In this document: in pieces, positions 37,110 through 46,192 of the stretch
Layout of the letters: every line of letters begins with the position of its first letter
Position numbering within the stretch: the first letter of the stretch is position 1
Origin: Legionella bononiensis
GTDB lineage: Bacteria; Pseudomonadota; Gammaproteobacteria; Legionellales; Legionellaceae
Assembly: GCF_016786215.1 (NCBI RefSeq)
Contig: NZ_JADOBG010000001.1
Span: 144,386-208,385 of the forward strand
Length of the DNA stretch: 64,000 nucleotides
Direction: 5' to 3'
Notes under the pieces: generated by a model
The model's input: only the letters and a program-made list of their open reading frames with translations
Databases searched by the model: none
What the model was told of the DNA's origin: nothing
Position numbers and translations under genes: made by a program

Positions 37110-37286
37110 ATGAGAACTTTAACTGAAGACTTACTGACCATGCTGCAACAATGCGCTAACAAGCTCTTATTAGCGTATGACGAAACCTTAAGACCTGACG
37201 TTTGGGAGGCTTTTGAAAAGACAGCCGATGCCTGCGAAACCCTGGCGTTTCAACAGAATTCAAATCCATCAATGACTATTCATTAA
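37110..37286 (+). CDS. Small acidic helical protein (58 aa)
   Basis: Starts [14 protein letters not shown]; contains two short amphipathic helices and ends SMTIH. It lies 3 bases after the LvrB-like stop and 20 bases before the csrA-type gene, so it should be co-transcribed. No family recognised. Confidence 0.55.
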   Translation: MRTLTEDLLTMLQQCANKLLLAYDETLRPDVWEAFEKTADACETLAFQQNSNPSMTIH

Positions 37287-37306
37287 TAAAAAAAAGGAAA
37301 AAACAA

Positions 37307-37534
37307 ATGCTCATTTTAACCAGGAGAATAGGAGAAGCTCTGATGATTGGTGACGAGGTCAATATCACCGTCTTAGGCGTTAAAGGCAATCAAGTGCGCT
37401 TTGGCATTAATGCACCATTATCCATTTCCGTACATCGTGAAGAGATTTATCTGAAATTAAAAAAAGAGAAAGAGCAGGGTGGTTTTTATATAAAACCTAT
37501 ACATGTTAACGATAATGCCAATAAGAGCCATTAA
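37307..37534 (+). CDS. CsrA paralogue of the conjugation region (CsrT/LvrC type)
   Basis: 75 residues with the canonical CsrA start [18 protein letters not shown] and the RNA-binding end of the core [10 protein letters not shown]; both key Arg positions are kept. Legionella conjugative elements carry such csrA-like genes (LvrC, CsrT) just before their T4SS genes, where they are thought to control transfer genes and host traits. AAAGGAAAAAAC precedes the ATG. The C-terminal 20 residues are an extension beyond the core. Confidence 0.9.
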   Translation: MLILTRRIGEALMIGDEVNITVLGVKGNQVRFGINAPLSISVHREEIYLKLKKEKEQGGFYIKPIHVNDNANKSH

Positions 37535-37580
37535 TTAATAAAAATACAGTGAACTAATAACAACAATACTTAAAGGAATA

Positions 37581-38336
37581 ATGATGAGCGTAACAAGAGT
37601 AGGGCTTAAGACAGCAATCCAATATACTGTAATAGCTTGTGCTGTATCAACATTAATAGGCTGTGCCGCAACCCAAACAGCACTAGAGCACCATACTTTA
37701 GAGGCGAATACTAAATTAAGTAAAACCATCTTTCTCGATCCCGTTGCACCGTCTCAAAAAACGGTGTTTGTCTCCGTAAAAAACACCTCAGAAGAGAGCT
37801 TGGCGATTGAGAAACCGCTGGCCCAAGCATTAACTGAGCGTGGCTATCGGGTTGTTACCAATCCTTCACAAGCCCATTACATGATTCAGGCCAACATCTT
37901 GAAGGTTGGGAAAATGAGTCGCTCTGCCTCTCAAAATGCTCTGGGCGGTGGTTATGGCTCGGCCTTAGCGGGAGCAGCTACTGGTGCTGCCATTGGTTCT
38001 TTTGGAAATTCTAACACCATGCTGGGCGGTGGAATTGCAGGAGGGCTTGTAGGATTGGCTGCTGATTCCTTAGTAAAAGACGTCAATTACACCGTAGTAA
38101 CGGACGTTCAAATTTCTGAACGCGTAGGAAAAGGGGTAACGGTGCAGGAGCATTTTAATTCTGCTCTTGAAAACGGGACCGCATCAGGCACGTATCAAAC
38201 ATCCAGCAAACAAACCAATTACCAGCGTTATCGGACTCGTGTGGTGTCTAATGCCGATAAAGTGAATTTGTCCTTTAAAGACGCCCGTCCTGTTTTAGAG
38301 CAAGGATTAGTGAGGACCTTATCAGGCATTTTCTAA
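37581..38336 (+). CDS. traT: TraT-like surface exclusion lipoprotein
   Basis: 251 residues with a lipobox (LIGCAATQ) after a hydrophobic segment, a Gly/Ala-rich membrane-like stretch (GGGYGSALAGAATGAAIGSFG) and the TraT-type C terminus. TraT is an outer-membrane lipoprotein that blocks mating with cells already holding the plasmid and gives serum resistance in F-like systems. It starts the transfer block downstream of the csrA-type gene. Confidence 0.85.
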   Translation: MMSVTRVGLKTAIQYTVIACAVSTLIGCAATQTALEHHTLEANTKLSKTIFLDPVAPSQKTVFVSVKNTSEESLAIEKPLAQALTERGYRVVTNPSQAHYMIQANILKVGKMSRSASQNALGGGYGSALAGAATGAAIGSFGNSNTMLGGGIAGGLVGLAADSLVKDVNYTVVTDVQISERVGKGVTVQEHFNSALENGTASGTYQTSSKQTNYQRYRTRVVSNADKVNLSFKDARPVLEQGLVRTLSGIF

Positions 38337-38351
38337 TCTAAATCCAATGGA

Positions 38352-38377
38352 CTGCCAATGCGCTTAAGTATTGGCAG
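38352..38377. other. Hairpin after traT
   Basis: Perfect 8-base stem CTGCCAAT/ATTGGCAG with a 10-base loop, 15 bases after the traT stop, followed by ATAAAAAAT rather than a T tract. It may be a weak terminator or a processing site between traT and the pilL-type gene. Confidence 0.35.
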
Positions 38378-38437
38378 ATAAAAAATCAATTAAATAAAAA
38401 ATTGCGCTTTTTGAAGCGTGATGGGGGATTTTTGACC

Positions 38438-38899
38438 GTGAAAACAGTAAATCAGTTAAAAACCACAACCAGCATCGTGATTTTTTGCCTGTCCGCCAGC
38501 GTTGTGAATGCAGCTCAAGTGACCCAGGTAAATCGTTACGCAACCGTTGAGAATAAGCCGTTAACCTCACAAATTAACCCTTTGCTCACCGTGCAACAAA
38601 TCCATTTTCCTCAAAGCATTCATACCGTAGGTGAAGCATTAACTCATTGGATGCAGTATTCAGGATACGCTCTGGTTGATGAGAAGGTACAAAGCCAGGC
38701 GCTTAAAAACATCATGAATCAACCCCTACCGCAAGTGGTGAGAAATCTCGGGCCATTAACGGTACAGGATGGATTAGAGGTTCTGGTGGGACAGCAAGTT
38801 TTTTCTCTGATCCAAGACCCACTTCATCGCCAGGTTAATTTTAAATTAAAACCGCAATACGCCAAAGCACAAACCAATCTCCAAGGAAAAAAAGCATGA
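38438..38899 (+). CDS. PilL-like conjugative element protein
   Basis: 153 residues with a signal peptide (IVIFCLSASVVNA). The domain SIHTVGEALTHWMQYSGYALVDE and QPLPQVVRNLGPLTVQDGLEVLVG is typical of the PilL N-terminal family (TIGR03748) of integrative conjugative elements, which resembles secretin/TcpQ partner proteins. The GTG at 38438 has a GGGGGA site 9 bases before it. The next start overlaps its stop (ATGA). Confidence 0.72.
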   Translation: MKTVNQLKTTTSIVIFCLSASVVNAAQVTQVNRYATVENKPLTSQINPLLTVQQIHFPQSIHTVGEALTHWMQYSGYALVDEKVQSQALKNIMNQPLPQVVRNLGPLTVQDGLEVLVGQQVFSLIQDPLHRQVNFKLKPQYAKAQTNLQGKKA

Positions 38900-39543
38900 A
38901 CAACAACGCCATCAAACAATTAAAAAATCTTTTGATTCTACCCACTCGCAAAGGCGTGTTTTTTGGGGGCTTAGTGCTGGCAATAGGTACGTCCACCTTG
39001 CTGGGTTTGGCAACCATTCGAAATGAGCCCTCTTCAACACAGGACGCAGCGACTGACACTCTGGTCGTTTCACGCTTAAACGAGCTGCAGTCTCAATTAA
39101 AAACGTTGGGCGAAACGGCTAATAAACCCCTACCAGAGGTTAATTTTGATGCCATCACCCAACAAATTGCGCAGTTATCCAGTCGGCTCGACCAGCTTCG
39201 AGAAGCCGACAGCAAACAATTAACTGAGTCTCTAAACCACACCCAAAATACCTTAGGCCAAGAGCTTCATTCCATCAAAGAAGTGGTAACTCACCTGGAT
39301 GATAAAAAATCCCCGGTCAAATACGTATCCCTAAAGAGTCTGCCATTTTCTGTCGTGAGTATTGACAGCATTCAACAAGTCCCCGTTGCCAGTGTTGCTT
39401 ATGACTACAAAACCATTCCCCTGGAGAAGGGCGATGCGCTCGCGGGATGGAAGGTGGTGAGCGTTGATTACGGCAAACAACGCCTTGAATTAGAAAATAC
39501 ACGCGCTGAGCGAGTACTTATAACTCATGAGCACATAGGTTAA
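38896..39543 (+). CDS. Bitopic inner-membrane protein of the transfer operon
   Basis: 215 residues: a short cytoplasmic start, one membrane helix (about 20-41), a coiled-coil periplasmic part (LNELQSQLKTLGE, IAQLSSRLDQLREAD) and a small C-terminal beta domain (LEKGDALAGWKVVSVDYGKQRLELENTRAER) that recalls GspC/PilP-type domains. Translationally coupled to the PilL-type gene. Exact family not recognised. Confidence 0.6.
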   Translation: MNNNAIKQLKNLLILPTRKGVFFGGLVLAIGTSTLLGLATIRNEPSSTQDAATDTLVVSRLNELQSQLKTLGETANKPLPEVNFDAITQQIAQLSSRLDQLREADSKQLTESLNHTQNTLGQELHSIKEVVTHLDDKKSPVKYVSLKSLPFSVVSIDSIQQVPVASVAYDYKTIPLEKGDALAGWKVVSVDYGKQRLELENTRAERVLITHEHIG

Positions 39544-39557
39544 GGAAGGGGTGAGTC

Positions 39558-40403
39558 ATGTCTAAAAAATCACTGTTATTAAGCCTCATGTTCTTAAATG
39601 TCCAGGCACATGCTGATTTAACCATTCCTGGGATTGCCATGCACCACAACAATTCCAATGCTTTGGCATCAACCGATAAAACGCTTGCCAAAACAGGTCT
39701 TTCAGTGAATGAAGACGACATCACCGCAGAGCAAGACATGAACACCTTAAAACTTACCCCTTTGCAACTCCATGAAGCACGAGTTTGGGGATTAACTGAA
39801 GAGGAAGAAAAACGCTACGTATTTTTAATGCAAAATCGCAGTGCGGTATATTATAAAGGATTAAGGCAAACCCCTGTGGATGTCTTGGGTATTAATGCAA
39901 AAAGTGAGGCGGAGCGCACCCATTTTGCCTTACTTTCTGCTCGCCATGAAGCCCAAAAGGTATCCAAAAACATCGCGTGGAATAACGCGTTTTACAAAGC
40001 CTACAATCAATTATTTGCCAATGTACCTGTTGTGGGTGAGTTTGATGCATCCCCTTATTCGCCAGTTGCCTATAAACCGATACGTCTTAATGAAGGCGAT
40101 ACTTTATTTCTATTCATCAAAACAGATGACGCAATCAAAACAGTCCTTTTAACCTTAATGGAAGCAATTAATGCAAGTCCTAATACACGATTGCATTTGA
40201 TGCTCATGGGGATGGATGACCGTGCGGTTCAGGTGTGGGCAAACCTTAATCAAATTCCACGAGAATTAGTAAGCAATGGAACTATTACCCTAAATCACGG
40301 TGAATTAAGTTTTGACGCACTGAATGCCTCTAAAAAAACCACGCCTTTATTGCTGTTGGCCAGAGGCGGCGCCTCAAGCGTTGTTGATTTGGGAGTGTTT
40401 TAA
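39558..40403 (+). CDS. Conjugative element protein, PFL_4693 family
   Basis: 281 residues with a signal peptide. The family hallmark ARVWGLTEEEEKRYVFLMQNRSA (about 75-97) and the following VDVLGINAKSEAER are clear (TIGR03759). The protein is periplasmic and part of the MPF_G-type mating apparatus; its mechanical role is unknown. Confidence 0.8.
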   Translation: MSKKSLLLSLMFLNVQAHADLTIPGIAMHHNNSNALASTDKTLAKTGLSVNEDDITAEQDMNTLKLTPLQLHEARVWGLTEEEEKRYVFLMQNRSAVYYKGLRQTPVDVLGINAKSEAERTHFALLSARHEAQKVSKNIAWNNAFYKAYNQLFANVPVVGEFDASPYSPVAYKPIRLNEGDTLFLFIKTDDAIKTVLLTLMEAINASPNTRLHLMLMGMDDRAVQVWANLNQIPRELVSNGTITLNHGELSFDALNASKKTTPLLLLARGGASSVVDLGVF

Positions 40404-40404
40404 C

Positions 40405-40881
40405 ATGCGAACCCTGTTTTTTTTCATCTCCTGGAGTCTCATTGCAGCCTGTTATGCGCTGAAAGTGATAGCCATTGAATCACCCGTTATTGATGCAGCT
40501 CCCTATTTAGAGGCAGGTCAGGTTCCCTCAAAACAAGAAGGGACACACACTGAATCAGAAGAATTTCCCTTACCAGTAACCAGCCGTATAAATCCTGGAG
40601 TCGTGAACACACATACCATTAGAAACAGCAACTTGTCACACGCTCTTTTTGTAGTGGGCGATGATGCACGTTCCCGTGCCTGGTTAAAAGCACATGCCTT
40701 GCAATTGCAAAAGAGCAAGGCATTGGGACTTGTTACTAATGTGGCCACATCGCGCGCGCTGCATGAGTTAACACAATTGGCGGGCCTACCCTTACAAGCA
40801 GTTGATGTCGATGAATTAGCCTCTTTATTAGATGTGCATCATTACCCATTTGCCTATGATTCGGGGGTTATATGGCAGTAG
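40405..40881 (+). CDS. Conjugative element protein, PFL_4695 family
   Basis: 158 residues, signal peptide at the start (MRTLFFFISWSLIAACYA), then the family core FVVGDDARSRAWLKAHALQLQ, GLVTNVATSRALHEL and LLDVHHYPFA (TIGR03765). Periplasmic part of the transfer machine. The next gene starts 10 bases before its stop. Confidence 0.78.
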   Translation: MRTLFFFISWSLIAACYALKVIAIESPVIDAAPYLEAGQVPSKQEGTHTESEEFPLPVTSRINPGVVNTHTIRNSNLSHALFVVGDDARSRAWLKAHALQLQKSKALGLVTNVATSRALHELTQLAGLPLQAVDVDELASLLDVHHYPFAYDSGVIWQ

Positions 40882-41618
40882 CAAGCAAACAAAGACCTGT
40901 TAAAAAATCATCCTGGCTTAAACGAGCAGTGGTGAGCTGGGTGTGTGTCGCATTTATTGGATGGTTGGTTTTAATGGGCTGGGCATTATGGTCTTGGGTT
41001 CATGTAGGCTTTGAATCAACTGCTAACGCCATTAAAGCGCTGTCCCTAAAGCAAGCAGTGGTTGTTAGTGAATTTAGCGACGCCTCATTCACTACCTGGT
41101 TAAGCCAAAGGGTTACCCCAGACCTTCGCACTCATTCGGCGAGCACTTTGATCAAAGCACACGAAGTAGGGGGTAGGCTTGCTCAAATGGCACAAGAACA
41201 AATGGATGCGGTGATTCAACCAGACCCAATTTCAATAGCGCCAGAGTTAAAACAAACCTTCAATGAATTTTGGCTAAAGGCACAACAATTTTGGATTTTA
41301 TTGGGCGCCACAGGAGATCTGTTATTAATCAAAGGAGCTATTTTGATTGCGGCCATTCCGCTGTTTTTATTAGCCATTAGTGCAGGACTTGTGGACGGAT
41401 TAAATCAACGAGCCATTCGTACTGCCTCTTTAGGGCGTGAATCAACCTATGTCTTTCATAAATCCATTCCTTTGGCGCGACGCGCCTTGTTTTGGGTCTT
41501 GGGTCTATGGCTTGCCATCCCGCATGCCTTATCGCCAACGCCTGTTTTTGTGAGTTTAAGCGTGTTGCTCGCTTGTTTGGTCAGCGTGACCTCCAGTCGA
41601 TTTAAAAAATATTTATAA
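40872..41618 (+). CDS. Conjugative element membrane protein, PFL_4697 family
   Basis: 248 residues with one N-terminal membrane helix (about 18-42) and two or three near the C terminus (about 155-180 and 203-240). The layout and gene position fit TIGR03747. In related elements traD lies just before this gene; here traD is placed near the operon end. Confidence 0.75.
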   Translation: MAVASKQRPVKKSSWLKRAVVSWVCVAFIGWLVLMGWALWSWVHVGFESTANAIKALSLKQAVVVSEFSDASFTTWLSQRVTPDLRTHSASTLIKAHEVGGRLAQMAQEQMDAVIQPDPISIAPELKQTFNEFWLKAQQFWILLGATGDLLLIKGAILIAAIPLFLLAISAGLVDGLNQRAIRTASLGRESTYVFHKSIPLARRALFWVLGLWLAIPHALSPTPVFVSLSVLLACLVSVTSSRFKKYL

Positions 41619-41627
41619 GGAGATGTG

Positions 41628-41954
41628 ATGAAAAAAACACTGTTTGGATTGGGATTAATGCTCTTTAGTGCTGTGAGTTTCAGCAATCAGGCGGAGCTTA
41701 ATAAAACCTTAGTGCGGGTGATTAATCAAATTAACGCCACGCTGCCCTTATTGGCCGAGGCAGAAGAGGAAATTGAGCCTAATTCCCGCATTCAATTACA
41801 TATTAATGCCTTTGAAGGCAGTGATAAAAAGACCCATCCAGGGGTTCGCGAGGATTTAGTGGCCATTCGCAATGCCTTGATTGACTACATCAACAAGCCC
41901 GCCATTGAGCCTAAAACCGTTAAGCCACTCGCATTTGATTTTGTGGGGAACTAG
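41628..41954 (+). CDS. RAQPRD-family conjugative protein
   Basis: 108 residues, signal peptide (MKKTLFGLGLMLFSAVSFS), then helices with INATLPLLAEAEEEIEPNSRIQLHI and GVREDLVAIRNALIDYI, the RAQPRD (TIGR01690) pattern of small exported transfer proteins. AAGGAG lies 5 bases before the chosen ATG. Confidence 0.75.
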   Translation: MKKTLFGLGLMLFSAVSFSNQAELNKTLVRVINQINATLPLLAEAEEEIEPNSRIQLHINAFEGSDKKTHPGVREDLVAIRNALIDYINKPAIEPKTVKPLAFDFVGN

Positions 41955-41956
41955 CG

Positions 41957-42214
41957 ATGAGAGAACAACTTGCGGGTGACTTTGCCAAAGCATTTAACGA
42001 AGCAGGAGGGCAACAGGCCTTAACCTATAGCGGGCTGATTCGCTTCGTGGCGTTAATGTGCGTGATTTTAGCCATTCTTTGGTCGATTGTGCACTTTATG
42101 AGTGAGGAGGCAAAAGCTTCAGAAGTATTTATGGTGGCTCTAGGCTCAAGAACCGTGCGTTTGCTCATAGGCCTCACCTTATTTATCGGTTTATTAACAA
42201 CAAAAGGAAGTTAG
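41957..42214 (+). CDS. Small membrane protein, PFL_4701 family
   Basis: 85 residues with two membrane helices (about 25-47 and 65-82) and the phrase FNEAGGQQALTYSGLIRFVAL, matching TIGR03758. It starts 2 bases after the RAQPRD stop. Probably a subunit of the inner-membrane channel. Confidence 0.75.
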   Translation: MREQLAGDFAKAFNEAGGQQALTYSGLIRFVALMCVILAILWSIVHFMSEEAKASEVFMVALGSRTVRLLIGLTLFIGLLTTKGS

Positions 42215-42216
42215 AC

Positions 42217-42609
42217 ATGATGCACCTACCAAGAACAATAAATCGCTGGGCACTTAGTGCCCACCTTGCCCTGATCAATTTAAGCTACGCGCCGGCCCTA
42301 TGGGCTGATAGTGGTTGGTTTCCTAAGGTCGCGGCATCTGATGACATGACTCAAGGCAATAAGAGCGCCATGACCGTCTTATCCAATGTGGTGAGGCAGG
42401 GATTGATGATTTTGTTATTCATCGTCTCGGTGGTGATGTTCACCAAATTTATATCCACGATATCGCATGGCATTGAGGAAGCTAAAAAACATGAAGGCGG
42501 CTCGCTTGCAGTATTTGCTAATTTTGCAGTGATGGGGATTGTCTATCTGACCATCAGTATTGCAACGGGCTATTTAGGGTACACCGTCATCGATAAATTT
42601 AAACTCTAA
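42217..42609 (+). CDS. Pilin-like membrane protein, PFL_4702 family
   Basis: 130 residues with a signal-like N terminus (residues to about AD in LWADSGWF) and two membrane helices, the VirB2/TrbC-like pattern of TIGR03745. It could be the conjugative pilin subunit. It starts 2 bases after the previous stop. Confidence 0.72.
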   Translation: MMHLPRTINRWALSAHLALINLSYAPALWADSGWFPKVAASDDMTQGNKSAMTVLSNVVRQGLMILLFIVSVVMFTKFISTISHGIEEAKKHEGGSLAVFANFAVMGIVYLTISIATGYLGYTVIDKFKL

Positions 42610-42618
42610 GGATACAAC

Positions 42619-42981
42619 ATGACTACCCCATCAAGCCGTCATTTATCCCATGATTTTCCCGCATTTAAGGGGCTGACTTTACGTGAACTTATGGTTCTTG
42701 TGGCCATCACCACAGGGGTGATGGCGTTGGTGTTCACTATCATCGGCGTGTTGTTTGGCTTTCCTGGCGCTTTTGGCTGTCTCGGCTTGGTGCTTGGCTT
42801 CATTGTCGGGGTGAGCCTCGCACCAAAACCGATTTCTCGCTTAAAAGCGGGCAAACCACACGGATATTTAATGAAAAAAATAAGAATAAAACTGGCCAGA
42901 TGGGGTCTGGTGCGACCACCTTATCTAGCCCATCGCGGTCTTTGGCATACCTCAAAACGATTAGGAGCCCGTCGTGTTTAA
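42619..42981 (+). CDS. TIGR03750-type conjugative membrane protein
   Basis: 120 residues, two membrane helices (about 25-65) and a basic C terminus (RLKAGKPHGYLMKKIRIKLARWG, cited in parts). The HDFPAFKGLTLRELM start fits TIGR03750, a TraL/VirB3-like protein. Overlaps the next gene by 8 bases. Confidence 0.75.
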   Translation: MTTPSSRHLSHDFPAFKGLTLRELMVLVAITTGVMALVFTIIGVLFGFPGAFGCLGLVLGFIVGVSLAPKPISRLKAGKPHGYLMKKIRIKLARWGLVRPPYLAHRGLWHTSKRLGARRV

Positions 42982-43633
42982 TTACTGGAACAAAATTGAT
43001 GCACTCAATCAAGTGAATCGCGTGCTGTTCACTTTTATTATTATTTTAGTGCTTTTGGTTGCAGGACTCATTGGCGCCTTGAGCACAGCCCCTAAGAAGC
43101 TGGAATTTTGGCTGGCACCTAACATGGTGGCTAATGGGGGATTAATGAAAGCCGGGGAGGTGCCTGATGAATACGTGCATGGGTTTGTCACCTCTTTAGT
43201 CCCGCCCCTAAATTCCTGGTCTCAAATGGGGAAAGAGGAATTTGTAACGAACCTGAAAGGCTTTCATTACTATTTCACTCCCCGCCATCAAGAACTTGTG
43301 ACTCAGACTTTTAACGCATACCTTCAGGCACAACTCTTTAATCGAGCACAGGTGGCAAGCCTTTATCGTTTTTTAGAGCCAGGAGATGTGAAACGACTAA
43401 GCAACAACACCTGGGAGGTGCATGTGGTCTTGCGCATTACTCAGAGGCTAAACGACAAAAGCCCCATGGTGATTGCAGACAAAGTAGTGGATTACCACCT
43501 GAGAGTAGTCAAGGTGAGCCTATCCAAATTACTCAATCCCTTTCAATTGGCTCTTGATGGATACACCAAGCCCGAACGCTTAGTCAAAGACTTATTAAGC
43601 CAGGAACGTACAGGAGAAGAACATGAACTTTAA
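42974..43633 (+). CDS. PFL_4703 family (TraE/VirB8-like) protein
   Basis: 219 residues with one membrane helix (about 17-38) and a periplasmic domain. The SELHIPP-like region and EVHVVLRITQRL strand pattern fit TIGR03746, which corresponds to TraE/VirB8 core scaffold proteins. Overlaps the next start by 11 bases. Confidence 0.78.
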   Translation: MFNYWNKIDALNQVNRVLFTFIIILVLLVAGLIGALSTAPKKLEFWLAPNMVANGGLMKAGEVPDEYVHGFVTSLVPPLNSWSQMGKEEFVTNLKGFHYYFTPRHQELVTQTFNAYLQAQLFNRAQVASLYRFLEPGDVKRLSNNTWEVHVVLRITQRLNDKSPMVIADKVVDYHLRVVKVSLSKLLNPFQLALDGYTKPERLVKDLLSQERTGEEHEL

Positions 43634-44426
43634 ACAATGGATACTCTTAATGATGCTGTGTGTCAGCACGGTGCACGCCGAGACGCAACCCACGCAACAT
43701 GTCCTGTGGGATAAGACGCCAATCCACATCACGCTGCCATTGAACCAGGAGCGCCTCATTAGATTTCCCTTGGCCATCAGCATTGTGGATTCTGAGCTCG
43801 ACAAAGACATAGGCTTGATGAAAATCCAGGATGCTTTGTACTTGAATGCCAAAGAGCCCTTTACCAATAAACGATTGGTCGTGCAATTAATGCCTGAGGG
43901 CGAGCCCATTGTGTTAAGCCTTTCGGCAAGCAAGGAGGCCACGGATGCAGCACCCATTGAAGTCCTAATGGCATCAGATGGTGAGGATTCTACCGCCCCA
44001 GAGCAGGAAGAGGAGCCGTCAAAAATCAGCAAAACGCCTGAAGTAAATCCGGTGTCATTAACCCGGTTTGCCATTCAATCGCTGTATGCTCCGGAGCGTT
44101 TGTTAGTAACCCCTCCCGGGGTGGCGCGCACGGCGATGCGCACCCATAAAAACATCACCCTGGTTTATGGGGCCAGTATTTTAGCAAGACCCCTGATTTC
44201 CTGGCAGGGCGAAGACTTGTATGTGACAGCCATTGAATTAAAAAACGAGCTTAAAAAAAGAGTGGTACTCACACCGCATCATTTAATAGGCAACTGGCAA
44301 ACAGCAACCTTTTTCCCAACCAATACTCTAGAGCCTCGTGGAACTGCCGACACCACCACCGTTTTTGTGGTGTCTGACCGACCCTTTGGCGAGGCTTTAT
44401 CTCAGACTCAGGAGTTTGTCCGATGA
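43623..44426 (+). CDS. PFL_4704 family (TraK-like) protein
   Basis: 267 residues, signal peptide (ILLMMLCVSTVHA), mostly beta-rich periplasmic protein matching TIGR03749, the TraK/VirB9-like outer core component. Overlaps the next start by 4 bases. Confidence 0.78.
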   Translation: MNFKQWILLMMLCVSTVHAETQPTQHVLWDKTPIHITLPLNQERLIRFPLAISIVDSELDKDIGLMKIQDALYLNAKEPFTNKRLVVQLMPEGEPIVLSLSASKEATDAAPIEVLMASDGEDSTAPEQEEEPSKISKTPEVNPVSLTRFAIQSLYAPERLLVTPPGVARTAMRTHKNITLVYGASILARPLISWQGEDLYVTAIELKNELKKRVVLTPHHLIGNWQTATFFPTNTLEPRGTADTTTVFVVSDRPFGEALSQTQEFVR

Positions 44427-45820
44427 AAAAGAACTTAGGCCTTAAAGTATTAACAGGGGTTGTGGTTGGTGTGGTGGCTTTAGTTTTAATCAACTCCGGG
44501 AACAGTGGTGAGTCCGTTTCAACGGAGAACAAAACCAATCCTAATAACATCAATGAAGCCATCGCCAGTCAGTTTAATGACAATATTCGTGACGTATCAG
44601 CACGCTTGGTACAGACCGAACAAAAGATGCGCTCCATCGAAGTACAAAATAAAACACTAAGTGAACGCAATGCAGCGCTCATGGCATCTAAAGAAGAGGG
44701 CGGGGTGGTGGTTCGCCAAGAGCTTCCCCCAGAAGTAGCTCAAACAATAGAAGATCTGAAAAAGGAGCTGGTCCAATTAAAAGAATCACGAGCCTCTGCG
44801 GACAATGCTGCGGGCTACCCCGTAGGGCAACTCGCTCAAAATGAAGCGCCTCATGCAATGGGTGGTGTCACTGACATTGATGCACAGCTCATGAAACGTC
44901 CTTTAAGTGAACAGGAGGTGAGCTACTGGAATAAGTTAAATGACAGAAGAAAGCGCATTCAAAAAACACTGACCCGCAAGGTTAAGAAGCAGATCCCCAA
45001 TCAGGATCATAAAAAACAAAGTATTCCTTATTATACCATTCCTGCAGGAAGTGACTTAGGCAATACCACCTTGTTATCCGCATTAATCGGTGAAGTGCCC
45101 ATTGACGGCAAACTGATGCAACCCTTGTTTCCCTTCAGCGCCATCATCAGCCGCGGAGATTTAATGGCCTCTAATGGCGTAGCCCTTCCTCCTGATATTT
45201 CTGGGATGAAAGTCAGTGGCTACGCAATCGGCGTGGGCTCCTTTTTAGATAATATTTCCTGCGCCAGGGCTTATGTCACCTCCGTGTTATTCACTTTTCA
45301 AGACGGTCATTTTGTGGTGGTCGGTAAAGAGCAGATGACCAATTCGGTGGATTTAGTCAATAACGACAGTTTGGGCTATTTAACTACGGCTTACGGTAAT
45401 CCCTGCATTCACGGCAAATACTACACCAACGCCCCAAGAGTACTTACTGCCATGCTGGCTGCGGGTGGTATGGAAGGGGCTGGTAATGCCTTATCCCAAT
45501 GGCAGATGACTTATTTTGCAGGACCCAACGGGGCAAGCGCTGCACCTACTGGCTCTTTTGCCCCCTATGCTGCAGGTGGCGCTCTGGCGCAAGGCTCTGT
45601 TAAAGCTGCCGATTGGCTTGAAAAGCGCATACAAGGCAGTTTTGACATGGTGTTTGTCCCTGCCAGTGTGCCGTATCGGATGGGGAATCAAACGCATTAT
45701 CGCCCGAACCGGATGTCTCTTCATTTTACTCAAACCATTCAACTCGATAAAGAACCCAAAGGGAGGGTATTAGATTATGGTCACTTACAACACTATACGC
45801 ATGATTTTAGTCTCAAGTAG
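44423..45820 (+). CDS. PFL_4705 family (TraB/VirB10-like) protein
   Basis: 465 residues: N-terminal membrane helix (about 5-24), coiled coil (about 38-118) and the C-terminal barrel domain with GSDLGNTTLLSALIGEVPIDGK and YTIPAG. Fits TIGR03752; it would span inner and outer membranes as the T4SS core. The next gene overlaps its end by 44 bases. Confidence 0.85.
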   Translation: MKKNLGLKVLTGVVVGVVALVLINSGNSGESVSTENKTNPNNINEAIASQFNDNIRDVSARLVQTEQKMRSIEVQNKTLSERNAALMASKEEGGVVVRQELPPEVAQTIEDLKKELVQLKESRASADNAAGYPVGQLAQNEAPHAMGGVTDIDAQLMKRPLSEQEVSYWNKLNDRRKRIQKTLTRKVKKQIPNQDHKKQSIPYYTIPAGSDLGNTTLLSALIGEVPIDGKLMQPLFPFSAIISRGDLMASNGVALPPDISGMKVSGYAIGVGSFLDNISCARAYVTSVLFTFQDGHFVVVGKEQMTNSVDLVNNDSLGYLTTAYGNPCIHGKYYTNAPRVLTAMLAAGGMEGAGNALSQWQMTYFAGPNGASAAPTGSFAPYAAGGALAQGSVKAADWLEKRIQGSFDMVFVPASVPYRMGNQTHYRPNRMSLHFTQTIQLDKEPKGRVLDYGHLQHYTHDFSLK

Positions 45821-46178
45821 TTTGCTGTTGCTGAGCTCTTGTGCCAAGTCTGTCGCCTCAGGAACCATTCCTGAGGAGGGGCTTACTGTGAGCCAGATTT
45901 ACAACCAAAGTGTAGCGACTTCCGCGCCCTCCTGGACTGCACCGCGCTATAAACGCACGGTAAGCGGCCAAATGGCGGTGAACTACCAAGGTGAAACACG
46001 AACCGCAGCTAATGAAACTAAAGCTTTGTTTAAAGCTTTGGATAATCCGGCTATCCCTATTTACATCTACCCGCACGTGGCCCTCATTGGCGATGAGCAG
46101 TTAGTAAAACCAGGGTTCACCACCGAATTTTTTCTCTATAAGCAAAACCAGTTTGCGCTGGCCAGTGAACGCTACTAA
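45777..46178 (+). CDS. TIGR03751-type conjugative lipoprotein (TraV-like)
   Basis: 133 residues with a lipobox LLSSC after a short signal. Small outer-membrane lipoprotein in the position of TraV/VirB7 in MPF_G systems. The in-frame ATG at 45801 is an alternative start without a clear ribosome site. Confidence 0.75.
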   Translation: MVTYNTIRMILVSSSLLLLSSCAKSVASGTIPEEGLTVSQIYNQSVATSAPSWTAPRYKRTVSGQMAVNYQGETRTAANETKALFKALDNPAIPIYIYPHVALIGDEQLVKPGFTTEFFLYKQNQFALASERY

Positions 46179-46192
46179 TTAAGGGGCAAGGA